Part shown: in pieces, positions 27,269 to 36,278 of the stretch
Layout of the letters: each line of letters begins with the position of its first letter
Numbering within the stretch: the first letter of the stretch is position 1
Source of the DNA: Bacteroidales bacterium
Lineage (GTDB): Bacteria > Bacteroidota > Bacteroidia > Bacteroidales > VadinHA17
Length of the DNA stretch: 64,000 nt
Assembly (NCBI GenBank): GCA_029932855.1
Contig: JAOZPG010000013.1
Location: 1 to 64,000, forward strand
Reading direction: 5' to 3'
Made by a program: the position numbers and the translations under genes
The notes under the pieces: model-generated
The model's database searches: none
Seen by the model: the letters and a program-made list of their open reading frames with translations, nothing else
Told to the model about the DNA's origin: nothing

Positions 27269-29026
27269 ATGTACAGAACACATAATTGCGGGGAGTTAAG
27301 TAAATCAAATATCGGAGATGAAGTTGTTTTAAGCGGATGGGTGCAGAAATCAAGGGATCTTGGAGGGATGACTTTTATTGATCTACGCGACAGGTATGGA
27401 ATTACACAGCTTGTATTTAATATGGAAAGCCTTCCTGAATTATGTGAGCAGGCAAGGAAGCTGGGGAGGGAATATGTGATCAGGGCTGTGGGAACAGTGC
27501 TTGAAAGAAGCAATAAGAATTTAAAGATCTCTACGGGGGACATAGAGGTTGATGTTAAGCAATTACAAGTATTAAGTTCTTCAGAATTACCGCCCTTTAC
27601 AATTGAAGACGAGAGTGACGGAGGTGATGAACTAAGAATGAAATTCAGATATCTGGATCTGAGGAGGAACCCTCTCCAGAGAAATTTGCATCTCAGGCAT
27701 AAAATGGCGCAGGAGATAAGGAAGTATCTTGATGAGCAGGGCTTCCTGGAAATAGAAACTCCTTACCTGATAAAATCCACACCTGAGGGTGCCAGGGATT
27801 TCGTGGTTCCCTCAAGGATGAATAAGGGACAGTTTTATGCATTGCCCCAGTCGCCGCAAACATTTAAACAGCTCCTGATGATATCGGGTTATGATAAGTA
27901 TTTTCAACTGGTAAAATGTTTCAGGGATGAGGACCTGAGGGCTGACCGGCAACCGGAATTTACCCAGATCGATTGTGAAATGTCATTTGTTGAGCAGGAA
28001 GATGTATTAAACATGTTCGAGGGAATGATCAGGCACCTTCTTGACAAAATGAGAAATGTAAAGATAGGAAATGATTTTCCCAGGATCTCCTACGATGAAG
28101 CATTACGGGATTATGGTACAGATAAACCAGACCTGAGGTTTAGTATGAAGATCAGGGAAATAAGCCGGCTGGTAAAAGGAAAAGGATTTATGGTTTTTGA
28201 CAAGGCCGACTATATAGGGGGGATAAAAGTTGAATCATGTGCTTCTTATTCCAGGAAACAACTCGACCGGCTTACTGATTTTGTAACTCAGCCTCAGGTT
28301 GGGGCAAAGGGACTTGTTTACCTGAAGATTAATGAAGACGGTAGCTATAAATCTTCGGTTGATAAATTTTTTAAAGAGGAAGATTTCCGGCAATGGAAGG
28401 ATGAGTTTGATGCCGTGGAAGGAGATCTTTTGCTTATACTGGCTGGAGGGAAGGATGAAAGCTTATTTGCTCTCTCGGAGTTGCGGCTGGAAATGGGTTC
28501 AAGGCTGGGATTGAGAAGCAATAATGAATTCAAGCCACTCTGGGTGCTTGATTTCCCTCTCCTGGAATGGGATGGGGAGAATAACAGATATTCGGCCATG
28601 CATCATCCATTTACTTCTGCCAGGGCAGAAGATCTTGAATTTATTGAATCAGATCCCGGGAAACTTAGGGCTAATGCCTACGACCTGGTGATTAACGGGG
28701 TTGAGATCGGAGGAGGTTCAATACGAATACATGACATGAAAGAGCAGAAACAAATGTTCAGAAACCTTGGTTTTAGCGATGAACAGGCAGAGTCACAATT
28801 TGGCTTCCTGATGGAGGCATTTAAATATGGTGCACCACCCCATGGCGGTATTGCCCTGGGTTTTGACAGGCTGGTTGCATTGTTCGGAGGTTCCGAATCT
28901 ATACGTGATTATATAGCTTTCCCAAAGAATAATTCTGGTCGTGATGTTATGATCAACAGTCCCTCGTCAATTTCTGACAAACAACTGCAGGAACTATCTG
29001 TAAAACTGGATATTAAGGATAAATAG
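27269..29026 (+). CDS. aspS: Aspartyl-tRNA synthetase
   Basis: A class II synthetase of 585 residues. The N-terminal OB-fold ([29 protein letters not shown]) binds the anticodon. Class II motifs follow: [10 protein letters not shown] and [21 protein letters not shown] (motif 1 region), [19 protein letters not shown] (motif 2) and [15 protein letters not shown] (motif 3), with the bacterial GAD-type insertion between. Length and order are standard for bacterial AspRS. A -7 element lies just upstream. Confidence 0.97.
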   Translation: MYRTHNCGELSKSNIGDEVVLSGWVQKSRDLGGMTFIDLRDRYGITQLVFNMESLPELCEQARKLGREYVIRAVGTVLERSNKNLKISTGDIEVDVKQLQVLSSSELPPFTIEDESDGGDELRMKFRYLDLRRNPLQRNLHLRHKMAQEIRKYLDEQGFLEIETPYLIKSTPEGARDFVVPSRMNKGQFYALPQSPQTFKQLLMISGYDKYFQLVKCFRDEDLRADRQPEFTQIDCEMSFVEQEDVLNMFEGMIRHLLDKMRNVKIGNDFPRISYDEALRDYGTDKPDLRFSMKIREISRLVKGKGFMVFDKADYIGGIKVESCASYSRKQLDRLTDFVTQPQVGAKGLVYLKINEDGSYKSSVDKFFKEEDFRQWKDEFDAVEGDLLLILAGGKDESLFALSELRLEMGSRLGLRSNNEFKPLWVLDFPLLEWDGENNRYSAMHHPFTSARAEDLEFIESDPGKLRANAYDLVINGVEIGGGSIRIHDMKEQKQMFRNLGFSDEQAESQFGFLMEAFKYGAPPHGGIALGFDRLVALFGGSESIRDYIAFPKNNSGRDVMINSPSSISDKQLQELSVKLDIKDK

Positions 29027-29145
29027 TCGACAATTAGGGATTTATTAAGCCAGTTTCCTTTGATAACTTGTGAAATAACTTGTAGTTTAGCCGCTAATTT
29101 TTTTAGGGAGTCCATTCTGTTTTTGGGCGATATTTATTTTTTATT

Positions 29146-29478
29146 ATGTTTGAAATTACCAGTGAGAAAGATAAGTATATAGTTTCTTTTAAAGGTTTAA
29201 ACAGGTTGAATTACTTTGTTGTTGAAGAGCTTAGCAAGGAGCTTTCCTTATTTTTCACCAATCCTGCCGGGAAGCTTTTAATTAACTTCAAGGGAATAGA
29301 TTTTATTGATTCATCCGGTTTCAATTTGTTGGGATTAATATCAAAAAAGGCCGTGGAACTTGGCTTTAAGTTTGAGATATGTCATATGTCGGATGAAATT
29401 AAGGAACTGATTGAAAGGGTTGACCTGCCCGGGATCATTATGATAGAAAGTCTTGTAGAGGCAAAGCCCTGCACATAG
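29146..29478 (+). CDS. Single-domain STAS protein (anti-sigma-factor-antagonist-like)
   Basis: A 110-residue STAS domain: beta strand start (FEITSEKDKYIVSFKG), helix NYFVVEELSKELS, then LLINFKGIDFIDSSGFNLLG with the conserved DSSG (Asp55-Gly58), whose Ser is the phosphorylated residue in SpoIIAA-type proteins, and a last half ending PGIIMIESLVEA. It probably takes part in partner-switching or structural signalling. No matching kinase, phosphatase or sigma factor is adjacent, so its circuit is unknown. It lies 119 bp after aspS and 119 bp before a gene for a predicted outer-membrane protein. Confidence 0.82.
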   Translation: MFEITSEKDKYIVSFKGLNRLNYFVVEELSKELSLFFTNPAGKLLINFKGIDFIDSSGFNLLGLISKKAVELGFKFEICHMSDEIKELIERVDLPGIIMIESLVEAKPCT

Positions 29479-29597
29479 CCTGCCCTTCTTTTCCTTCCTG
29501 CTCCTGGCTTTGATCTTTAATCAGAATGTTAGATATTTTGGAATTAAATTATTAACTTACAATTTCATAATTCAAAGCTTAATTTAAAATTAATATT

Positions 29598-30494
29598 ATG
29601 AAAGATATGTTATTAACTAAGTTAATATTGGCAATATTGATACTATTATTGCCTGGAGCTATGTTGTTCTCACAGCAGGAAGTTTCGCAGGAACCAGCAA
29701 AACAGCTAATTGTAAAACTAAAGGATGGGACAACAATGATGGGCGAACTGATCTTTGAGGATGCAGAGAGTATTAGTCTCAGTACATCTTCACTAGGAGA
29801 GGTTACTATCAACAGGTCTGATATTAGGAATATTTCAGAAATCAAGCCGGAGCAGATGAAAAAGGGGGGGCTCTGGTTTGCAAATCCTAACTACTCAAGG
29901 TATCTTTTTACCCAGACCGGAAGGAACCTCAGGAAAGGGGAAGCTTATTATCAGAATGTACTTTTTACCACAAGTCTGGCTCATTATGGTGTAACAGACT
30001 GGTTTTCAATAGGAGGGGGATTTGAAGCAATATCAACCTTTTCGGGGAAACCGGTATTTTTTATTCTCCCGAAATTCGGGTTTAATATCACAGAAAAAAT
30101 TTCAGTTGGAGCAGGATATACTTATGCTAATGCAGCAGCTGCTTTTGATGAGGAAGATGGATTTAAGGGAATTGGTTTTGGATACGGAGTCTTTACTTAT
30201 GGAACTGACGATAATCATGCCAGCTTTGGTCTTGGCTGGGGACAGGCAGCCGGGGAGTTTACCAATAAGCCCTTATATATTCTTAGCGGAATGACACGTG
30301 TTAGCAGAAAGATTGCTCTGGTTACTGAAAACTGGATCATCCCGACGGATCCTTATTACTGGGTGTTTACTTATGGTATAAAAATACTTGGAGAGCGTTC
30401 GTCTTTCGATATAGCCCTTGTTAATTCGAAAGATATTGCCGATATATTCCCTGTAGGATTGCCGATATGGTTTAGCTATAATTTTTACTTCTGA
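29598..30494 (+). CDS. Secreted, beta-strand-rich protein of unknown function
   Basis: A 298-residue protein with a signal peptide (LILAILILLLPGAMLFSQ). Residues about 35-85 form a small beta domain (LIVKLKDGTTMMGELIFEDA, SLGEVTINRSDIRNIS) similar to secreted Bacteroidota domains with an SH3/LSm-like look. The remainder reads like a membrane beta-barrel (RYLFTQTGRNLRKGEAYYQN, GVTDWFSIGGGFEAIS, FGFNITEKISVGAGYTY) and ends in an aromatic FSYNFYF. Outer-membrane location is likely; the function is unknown. A strong terminator follows. Confidence 0.75.
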   Translation: MKDMLLTKLILAILILLLPGAMLFSQQEVSQEPAKQLIVKLKDGTTMMGELIFEDAESISLSTSSLGEVTINRSDIRNISEIKPEQMKKGGLWFANPNYSRYLFTQTGRNLRKGEAYYQNVLFTTSLAHYGVTDWFSIGGGFEAISTFSGKPVFFILPKFGFNITEKISVGAGYTYANAAAAFDEEDGFKGIGFGYGVFTYGTDDNHASFGLGWGQAAGEFTNKPLYILSGMTRVSRKIALVTENWIIPTDPYYWVFTYGIKILGERSSFDIALVNSKDIADIFPVGLPIWFSYNFYF

Positions 30495-30515
30495 TTAAGT
30501 AATAGCAAATAATAT

Positions 30516-30545
30516 AAGCCCGGCATGAATAAGCCGGGCTTTTTA
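30516..30545 (+). terminator. Intrinsic terminator
   Basis: Nine-bp perfect stem AAGCCCGGC / GCCGGGCTT with an 8-nt loop, then TTTTT, 22 bp after the stop of the preceding gene. Confidence 0.9.
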
Positions 30546-30559
30546 TATAAAGTATTTGT

Positions 30560-30567
30560 TATTTTTG
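30560..30567 (+). promoter_or_regulatory. Candidate -7 element for the YebC gene
   Basis: TATTTTTG fits TAnnTTTG and lies 35 bp before the ATG, just after the previous terminator. No clear -33 element. Confidence 0.4.
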
Positions 30568-30602
30568 TGCTTCAGAATATATTTAATTGATTTATCAGTA
30601 TT

Positions 30603-31349
30603 ATGTCAGGACACAGCAAATGGTCAACAATTAAAAGGAAAAAGGGTGCTGCAGATGCAAAACGCTCAAAAATATTTTCAAAAATAGTTAAGGAAATACA
30701 GGTTGCTGTAAAAGAAGGAGGGGCAGATGACACTGCTAACCCCAGGCTAAGGCTTGCTGTTCAGAACGCCAAGGGTGTTAATATGCCCAAAGACAATGTC
30801 GCCAGGGCAATTAATAAGGCCTCAAGTGGAGAGGCCAATTTCCAGGAAGTTAGTTTCGAGGGCTATGGGCCGGGAGGCATAGCAGTCTTTATAGAATGTC
30901 TAACGGATAATAATAACCGCACAGTAAGTGTTATCAGGTCTATCTTTACGAAAAAAGGTGGTAACCTGGGAACTAATGGTTCCCTGAGCTTTTTATTTGA
31001 AAGGAAAGGGGTCTTTACTGTTCCCGGGGGAGAGATCGATAAGGATGAATTTGAGCTTGAGATGATAGATGCAGGGGCCGAAGATATAGAGGACGAGGGT
31101 GAAGTTTATATTATTACCACCGCACTTGAAGATTTTGGCAATGTACAAAAGAAGCTAGAGGAACTTAATATAGAGCCCGAAAATGCCGAATTACAGAGAA
31201 TACCAAATGACACAAAAGAGTTGGATACCGATTCTGCTCTTAGGTTCCTGAAGATGATAGATGATTTTGAAGAAGATGATGATGTACAAAATGTATATCA
31301 TAATCTGAAGATGACAGATGAGCTTATTACAGTCCTTGAAGCCGATTAA
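30603..31349 (+). CDS. YebC/PmpR-family protein
   Basis: A 248-residue cytoplasmic protein of the YebC/TACO1 family. The diagnostic start MSGHSKWSTIKRKKGAADAKR is present in full, followed by KIVKEIQVAVKEGGADDTAN, PKDNVARAINKASS, YEGYGPGG-type FEGYGPGGIAVFIECLTDN and the acidic middle domain. Family members have been described as transcription regulators or as ribosome-associated factors that relieve stalling; which applies here is not visible. Its stop overlaps the next ATG (TAATG at 31347-31351). Confidence 0.95.
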   Translation: MSGHSKWSTIKRKKGAADAKRSKIFSKIVKEIQVAVKEGGADDTANPRLRLAVQNAKGVNMPKDNVARAINKASSGEANFQEVSFEGYGPGGIAVFIECLTDNNNRTVSVIRSIFTKKGGNLGTNGSLSFLFERKGVFTVPGGEIDKDEFELEMIDAGAEDIEDEGEVYIITTALEDFGNVQKKLEELNIEPENAELQRIPNDTKELDTDSALRFLKMIDDFEEDDDVQNVYHNLKMTDELITVLEAD

Positions 31350-31807
31350 TGAAAGTATACCATAAAGCTATAATACTGCTTTTTATGCCTCTGATACTTA
31401 GCAGTTGCATAATGATGCAGGATTTATATATTGGTGACGCAGAGGGGATTGACCTAAAGGATATGGATGTAAAACATATAGATATCGTTTTATATGTGCC
31501 CATAGAAAATCCCGGGATGCTGAATCTTAAGCTTCGCAAGCTTGAGGTGGATCTTTTCCTGAATGATATAGAAATAGGAAGGCTTGTAAATAATAAAAAA
31601 GTAAAGATTCGTCGAAGATCAAGTGAGCTTTACAGCTTTCCTCTTGAGGTGGAGCTGAAAGGCTTATTTACAACAACAATTGCTGTAATGTCGTTGGCCA
31701 ATAGTGACAAGGCAAAATACCGTCTTGTTGGAGATATAGATATAGGATTCCTTGTGCTCAGGAAGAATTTTGATCTTGATGAGGAGGGTTGGGTTGATCT
31801 GTATTAG
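31349..31807 (+). CDS. LEA-type-2-like lipoprotein
   Basis: A 152-residue lipoprotein (signal MKVYHKAIILLFMPLILSS, Cys20). The mature part contains a Water-stress/LEA_2-like beta domain: IVLYVPIENPGMLNLKLRKL, VDLFLNDIEIGRLVNNKKVK, and LEVELKGLFTTTIAV. Such domains are frequent in Bacteroidota envelope lipoproteins, with no proven function. Its start shares a base with the YebC stop, so the two are co-translated. Confidence 0.75.
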   Translation: MKVYHKAIILLFMPLILSSCIMMQDLYIGDAEGIDLKDMDVKHIDIVLYVPIENPGMLNLKLRKLEVDLFLNDIEIGRLVNNKKVKIRRRSSELYSFPLEVELKGLFTTTIAVMSLANSDKAKYRLVGDIDIGFLVLRKNFDLDEEGWVDLY

Positions 31808-31891
31808 GGACGGAATAATTCTTCATTCATTTTTTGTATATTTAAAAACCTGTAATAAATAATAATATTCTTGAATTTAAAAATATTACAA

Positions 31892-32731
31892 ATGAAAAGT
31901 ATTTTAGTTCCTGTAGATTTCTCAAAAGATTCAATCAATGCCCTGGAATATGCAATGCAAATTGCAAATAAAGTAAAAGCAAGCATCACTGTAATTCATG
32001 TCAGAAAAGACAAAAACTACGATCAGCCCTTTATAATTGAAGGGAGTGAAAAGGAGTATGGTAAGACCGTTGATGATTTTTGTAATGATCTTATTAAAAA
32101 GTATTCCGGGAAATACAAGGGAGGTGGTAGTATAAATTATGTTATCAAGCTAGGCAAGATATATAAGGCGATCTCTGACCAGGCTATAAAGGACAAAGCT
32201 TTTCTTATTATTATGGGAACACATGGAGTATCGGGATTTGAAGAATTCTGGCTGGGCAGTAACTCATACAGGGTAGTATGCAAGGCGCCATGCCCGGTTG
32301 TAACAGTAAGGCAGGGTTTCCATAAGAAAGAAATAAAAAAGATAGTCTTACCAATTGATGCATTCCGGGAAACAAGGAAAAAAGTTCCCTTTACTGCCGA
32401 CCTGGCATCCGAACTGGGTGCTGAGGTTCATGTTATAAGTGTAAGAACCACGCAAAGGGTGGATATTAAGAAACGTCTTGGCAATTATGTAAATCAAACT
32501 GCCGATTACCTTAAAAAACGGAATATTAAAGTAATTACAGATGAATTGTATGGCAGCGATATTGCAGATATAACTGCTTCGTATGCCGTGCATGAAGGAG
32601 CTCAGCTGATTTCAATAATGAGTAACCACAGGGGTACACCGGTTAATATGCATATCAGCACTACTGCTCAGCAAATGGTAAATCATTCAGCTATTCCTGT
32701 TCTTAGTATTCATCCATCATACCTGAGTTAA
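31892..32731 (+). CDS. Tandem universal stress protein
   Basis: A 279-residue protein of two Usp domains (about 1-145 and 146-279). The first has VPVDFSKDSINALEYAMQIA and an ATP-type motif IMGTHGVSGFEEFWLGSNS ending PCPVVTVR. The second opens IVLPIDAFRETRKKVPFTAD and ends IPVLSIHPS with a weaker, diverged nucleotide loop (MSNHRGTPVNMHISTTAQQ). I placed the start at the ATG at 31892; an upstream TTG at 31871 only adds seven odd residues. Probably a stress or energy-state sensor; the target is unknown. The next gene begins 3 bp after the stop. Confidence 0.9.
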   Translation: MKSILVPVDFSKDSINALEYAMQIANKVKASITVIHVRKDKNYDQPFIIEGSEKEYGKTVDDFCNDLIKKYSGKYKGGGSINYVIKLGKIYKAISDQAIKDKAFLIIMGTHGVSGFEEFWLGSNSYRVVCKAPCPVVTVRQGFHKKEIKKIVLPIDAFRETRKKVPFTADLASELGAEVHVISVRTTQRVDIKKRLGNYVNQTADYLKKRNIKVITDELYGSDIADITASYAVHEGAQLISIMSNHRGTPVNMHISTTAQQMVNHSAIPVLSIHPSYLS

Positions 32732-32734
32732 ATT

Positions 32735-33199
32735 ATGATAAGGAGACTTATTTTCCTTTTATTAATACTTGGCAGTTTCTGTCTGCTACCTGGTCAGGCA
32801 AGAGATGTTTCATATAATAAAAACATACAGGTGGTGCCCGACAGTCTTCCTCCTGCAGGGGAGCTGAAGTTGTATCAGGAGAGAAGGCTTGATGAGCTTG
32901 ATGAGCGATACAGGAGGTTAAATAGCTTAAGGAATGGCATGGATGGATACAGGATTCAGATATTTTTTGAATCAGGCAGAGAGGCAAGAGAGAATGCTTA
33001 TGAGGCTAAAGCAAAATTTCTTTCCAATTACCATGGAATAGGAGCATATATTGAATACCATGCTCCTTTCTTTAAAGTAAGAATTGGTGATTTCAGGACA
33101 AAAAGAGAAGCCTATATATTATACAGGAAATTAAAAAGACAATTTCCAAATGCATATATTACACCTATAGAAACTATAAGACTTCCTGAAATTGAATAA
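32735..33199 (+). CDS. SPOR-domain protein
   Basis: A 154-residue exported protein: signal peptide (IRRLIFLLLILGSFCLLPG), a charged helical linker (ERRLDELDERYRRLNSLR), and a C-terminal SPOR domain (about 70-145: GYRIQIFFESGREARENAYE, FKVRIGDFRTKREAYILYR). SPOR domains bind peptidoglycan stripped of stem peptides, often at the septum, so a periplasmic cell-wall role is likely. It is 3 bp behind the Usp gene. The dcw cluster starts 4 kb downstream. Confidence 0.88.
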   Translation: MIRRLIFLLLILGSFCLLPGQARDVSYNKNIQVVPDSLPPAGELKLYQERRLDELDERYRRLNSLRNGMDGYRIQIFFESGREARENAYEAKAKFLSNYHGIGAYIEYHAPFFKVRIGDFRTKREAYILYRKLKRQFPNAYITPIETIRLPEIE

Positions 33200-33285
33200 T
33201 AATTATATGCCTTAGTAATATTGGGCTATAAATAAGGAGTCATATTAAAAGAAAAACTATTTTTAAATATTTGATGGCTATTGAT

Positions 33286-33293
33286 TAGTTTTG
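33286..33293 (+). promoter_or_regulatory. Candidate -7 element of the PurF-like gene
   Basis: TAGTTTTG fits TAnnTTTG and lies 28 bp before the GTG start. A -33 element at N19 is not evident. Confidence 0.35.
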
Positions 33294-33320
33294 TGGGGTT
33301 TTGAAATTAATGTTTAGATC

Positions 33321-35222
33321 GTGAGTGATGCTATAAAGCATGAATGTGGGATTGCCCTTGTAAGGCTGCTTAAACCTCTAGAATACTACAGGGTTAAATA
33401 TGGTAGTTGGAGATATGGATTGCAAAAGCTGTATCTCCTTATGGAAAAACAACATAACAGGGGCCAGGACGGAGCAGGTATGGCAAGCCTGAAGCTGGGG
33501 ATGCCGCCCGGAAATAAATACATACACAGATACAGGTCGAACAGGTCAAATCCTTTAAAGGAGATATTTGAAAGGCTGAATATTGATTATCATAATATTT
33601 CCGGGAATAATTCTGATCTCTTAAATGATCCCTCCTGGGCAAAGGAACATCTTCCTTTTGCCAGTGAGGTTTATCTTGGGCACCTAAGGTATGGAACGTA
33701 CGGAGGCAATAAAATTGATTTTGTTCATCCTGTAAGTCGTGAGAATAACTGGAGGTCAAGGAACCTGGTACTTGCGGGCAATTTTAATCTTACAAATGTT
33801 GATGAGATATTCAGGCATCTGCTTGAACTGGGTCAGAATCCAAAAGATTTCTCCGACACTGTAACTGTACTTGAGAATATTGGTCACTTCCTGGATGATG
33901 AGAACCAGAAAATATTTGATAATAATAAAAAGAAAGCTTCTTCGAATAAGGAAATTTCACAGATCATAGAAAAAGAACTTGATGTTTCGAAGGTATTGAG
34001 GCGTGCGAGCCAGAGATGGGATGGAGGTTATGCCATTGGGGGTATGCTGGGTCATGGCGACTCCTTTGTGGTACGTGATCCCTGGGGTATCAGGCCTGCT
34101 TATTATTATTATGATGAAGAGATAGTTGTTGTTGCATCTGAAAGGCCCGTTATACAAACGACCCTGAAGGTTTGTTCTGATAAGGTTAATGAGCTTCCAC
34201 ATGGAAGTGCCATAGTGATTAAAGCATCAGGCGAAATCAGAATTGATGAAGTTAGGCCTCCCCGGGAGAAGAAAGCCTGTTCCTTTGAGCGTATTTATTT
34301 CTCACGGGGAAGTGATAAGGATATATATAGTGAAAGAAAAAAACTTGGGCATCTGCTTACTTCCCAGATACTTAAGATGGTTGATAATGACCTGAGAAAA
34401 ACAGTTTTTTCATTTATTCCAAATACTGCAGAGACTGCTTATCTTGGAATGGTGAGGGGTATGGAGGAGTATTTAAATGACATAAAGATTTCCAAGATAG
34501 AAGCCATGAAGGCAAATGGCAACTGGGAGGACCTGGAAAGAGTTATTGGACTGCGTCCCCGTGTTGAGAAGGTTGCCATTAAGGATGTTAAGATGCGTAC
34601 ATTTATCGCCGAGGATGCAGGCAGGGACGACCTGGTGGAGCATGTTTATGATATTACTTATGATACTGTAAACAAAGCTGAGGATAATCTTGTGATCCTT
34701 GATGATTCAATTGTAAGGGGTACAACCCTGAAGAAAAGTATTATAAGGATACTTGACAGGCTTGAGCCAAAAAAAATAATTGTTGTTTCTTCATCACCAC
34801 AGATAAGATATCCCGATTGTTACGGTATTGACATGGCCAGGCTTTCAGACTTTATTGCTTTTAAGGCAGCTATAAGCCTCTTAAAGAAAACAGGACGGGA
34901 AAGCATAATTAATAATGTATACCGGAAGTCGAAAGAGCAGCAAGGCCTTCCTAAAGAGGATATAGTAAATTACGTTAAAGAGATATATTTGCCTTTTAGT
35001 GATGAAGAGATATCAGCAGAGATTGCCAATATGCTTCATACTCCTGATGTCAGGGCAGAAATTAAGGTTATTTATCAGACTGTGGATAATCTTCATCTGG
35101 CCTGTCCCAACAACCTTGGCGACTGGTACTTTACCGGTAATTATCCGACTCCGGGCGGGAACAAGGTGGTAAATACCTCCTTTATAAACTTTATAGAGGG
35201 AATTAATGCCAGGGCATATTAA
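33321..35222 (+). CDS. Long amidophosphoribosyltransferase paralogue (PurF-like)
   Basis: A 633-residue Ntn-type glutamine amidotransferase fused to a phosphoribosyltransferase, like PurF but about 130 to 150 residues longer. A GTG start at 33321 is needed: it gives an 8-residue leader before Cys9 (KHECGIALVRLL), the catalytic N-terminal Cys after propeptide removal. EKQHNRGQDGAGMA and GHLRYGTYGG are amidotransferase motifs; NLVILDDSIVRGTTLKKS (near 455-470) is the PRPP loop. Cys320, Cys500 and Cys595 sit where Bacillus PurF has [4Fe-4S] ligands, but the first Cys of the CxxC is His592 (HLAC). It may replace or complement ordinary PurF; a divergent substrate is possible. Confidence 0.85.
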   Translation: MSDAIKHECGIALVRLLKPLEYYRVKYGSWRYGLQKLYLLMEKQHNRGQDGAGMASLKLGMPPGNKYIHRYRSNRSNPLKEIFERLNIDYHNISGNNSDLLNDPSWAKEHLPFASEVYLGHLRYGTYGGNKIDFVHPVSRENNWRSRNLVLAGNFNLTNVDEIFRHLLELGQNPKDFSDTVTVLENIGHFLDDENQKIFDNNKKKASSNKEISQIIEKELDVSKVLRRASQRWDGGYAIGGMLGHGDSFVVRDPWGIRPAYYYYDEEIVVVASERPVIQTTLKVCSDKVNELPHGSAIVIKASGEIRIDEVRPPREKKACSFERIYFSRGSDKDIYSERKKLGHLLTSQILKMVDNDLRKTVFSFIPNTAETAYLGMVRGMEEYLNDIKISKIEAMKANGNWEDLERVIGLRPRVEKVAIKDVKMRTFIAEDAGRDDLVEHVYDITYDTVNKAEDNLVILDDSIVRGTTLKKSIIRILDRLEPKKIIVVSSSPQIRYPDCYGIDMARLSDFIAFKAAISLLKKTGRESIINNVYRKSKEQQGLPKEDIVNYVKEIYLPFSDEEISAEIANMLHTPDVRAEIKVIYQTVDNLHLACPNNLGDWYFTGNYPTPGGNKVVNTSFINFIEGINARAY

Positions 35223-35251
35223 AAGAATGTCAGAAGCGGATAAGCAGGTTC

Positions 35252-36199
35252 TTAATCGGTAGGAAGCTCGAAGTCGGGCTTATAAGAATAAAAGTGCCTT
35301 TTTGTCTTTGACATATACAGGTCTTTTAGAGTGATCATTATTCCTGTTTCTTCCACATTTCCAAAGCTATTGTTGATCACTGTGCCAAAAGTTTTCATGC
35401 TTGGGGAAAGGTTCATATAAGCATTAATAAGCGGAGGAATATTTTCTCCCAGCTGCCTCACCCAGGAAGACAGTATCTTATAGTCTTCTTTGTGATTATT
35501 TCCAATGAATATTTTGTCAAGTTTTGTTTTGTCAAGATCCAGTTGAAGAGGTTCATAAGGTATAAGTAGATTCTCATGGTCACCAAAATACTTATGAAGA
35601 AAATATAAGATCATATTTCTTGCTTCCTTATTAAAATGAGTGTACATGGTAACCTTCCCAAAGAAATATCTTATTCCGGGATTATCTATAACCAGAGCGC
35701 CAAGGCCATCCCAGAGATTGTCGAGTGCAAAAACGCCTTTTCTTGATCCTCCTGTTTTCTGGAGTGTAGGAGGCACGAATGACCTTCCAAGCTCAATCAT
35801 TTTAGGGAGGTAATTTTTAGTGAAATTTTCAGAGAACTTAAAAAGTTTGGATGTGGCCAGTTTCTCAAATCTGGAACAGTTGTCCAGTCCCTTGTTGCAA
35901 AGAAAGTAACGATAGCCTCCTGTTATTTCCCTATCTTCAGGATTCCAGACAAAAAGTTGCCTATAGGATTCCTCTGATGTGTCATATGAATCAAGATCAC
36001 AGTCTTTTCCGGTCCCTCCGCCTGCATGTCTGAAGGCAAACTCACGCAGCCTGCCTATTTCTTTTACAATCAGGGGCGTCTGATTGTAATCGGTGGTATA
36101 TACTTCATTAGCTCCATAATTGGTTTTTCTCAGAAAATGGGCTTTATTAAGCTCTTTCTCAAGTTCAGTCTTTGGTATAGGCGAAATAATATCCTTCAT
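35252..36199 (-). CDS. glsB: GNAT-like N-acyltransferase, GlsB-type (glycine lipid synthesis)
   Basis: A 315-residue OlsB/hemolysin-like acyltransferase. EIGRLREFAFRHAGGGTGKD, NPEDREITGGYRYFLCNKG, MIELGRSFVPPTLQK and LWDGLGALVIDNPGIRYFFG are the family's acyl-transfer blocks. With the neighbouring PlsC-like gene it matches the GlsB/GlsA pair which in Bacteroides makes N-acyl glycine and then acyloxyacyl glycine lipid. The start is the ATG at 36199; a TTG five codons earlier is part of an 18-bp duplication that also creates an ATG-TAG directly upstream. It runs convergent to the PurF-like gene. Confidence 0.85.
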   Translation of the reverse strand: MKDIISPIPKTELEKELNKAHFLRKTNYGANEVYTTDYNQTPLIVKEIGRLREFAFRHAGGGTGKDCDLDSYDTSEESYRQLFVWNPEDREITGGYRYFLCNKGLDNCSRFEKLATSKLFKFSENFTKNYLPKMIELGRSFVPPTLQKTGGSRKGVFALDNLWDGLGALVIDNPGIRYFFGKVTMYTHFNKEARNMILYFLHKYFGDHENLLIPYEPLQLDLDKTKLDKIFIGNNHKEDYKILSSWVRQLGENIPPLINAYMNLSPSMKTFGTVINNSFGNVEETGIMITLKDLYMSKTKRHFYSYKPDFELPTD

Positions 36200-36232
36200 G
36201 TCTGGGTTCAACTACATGTCTGGGTTCAACTA
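36197..36232 (-). repeat. Perfect 18-bp tandem duplication over the glsB start
   Basis: The unit catgtctgggttcaacta occurs twice without a gap (36197-36214 and 36215-36232). On the minus strand this gives ATG-TAG-TTG-AAC-CCA-GAC-ATG: a start codon at 36217 immediately followed by a stop, then 12 bases later the true start at 36199. Confidence 0.9.
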
Positions 36233-36278
36233 ATTAAATCAAAAATACGAAAAAATCATTAATCCCTGAGCATAATAT

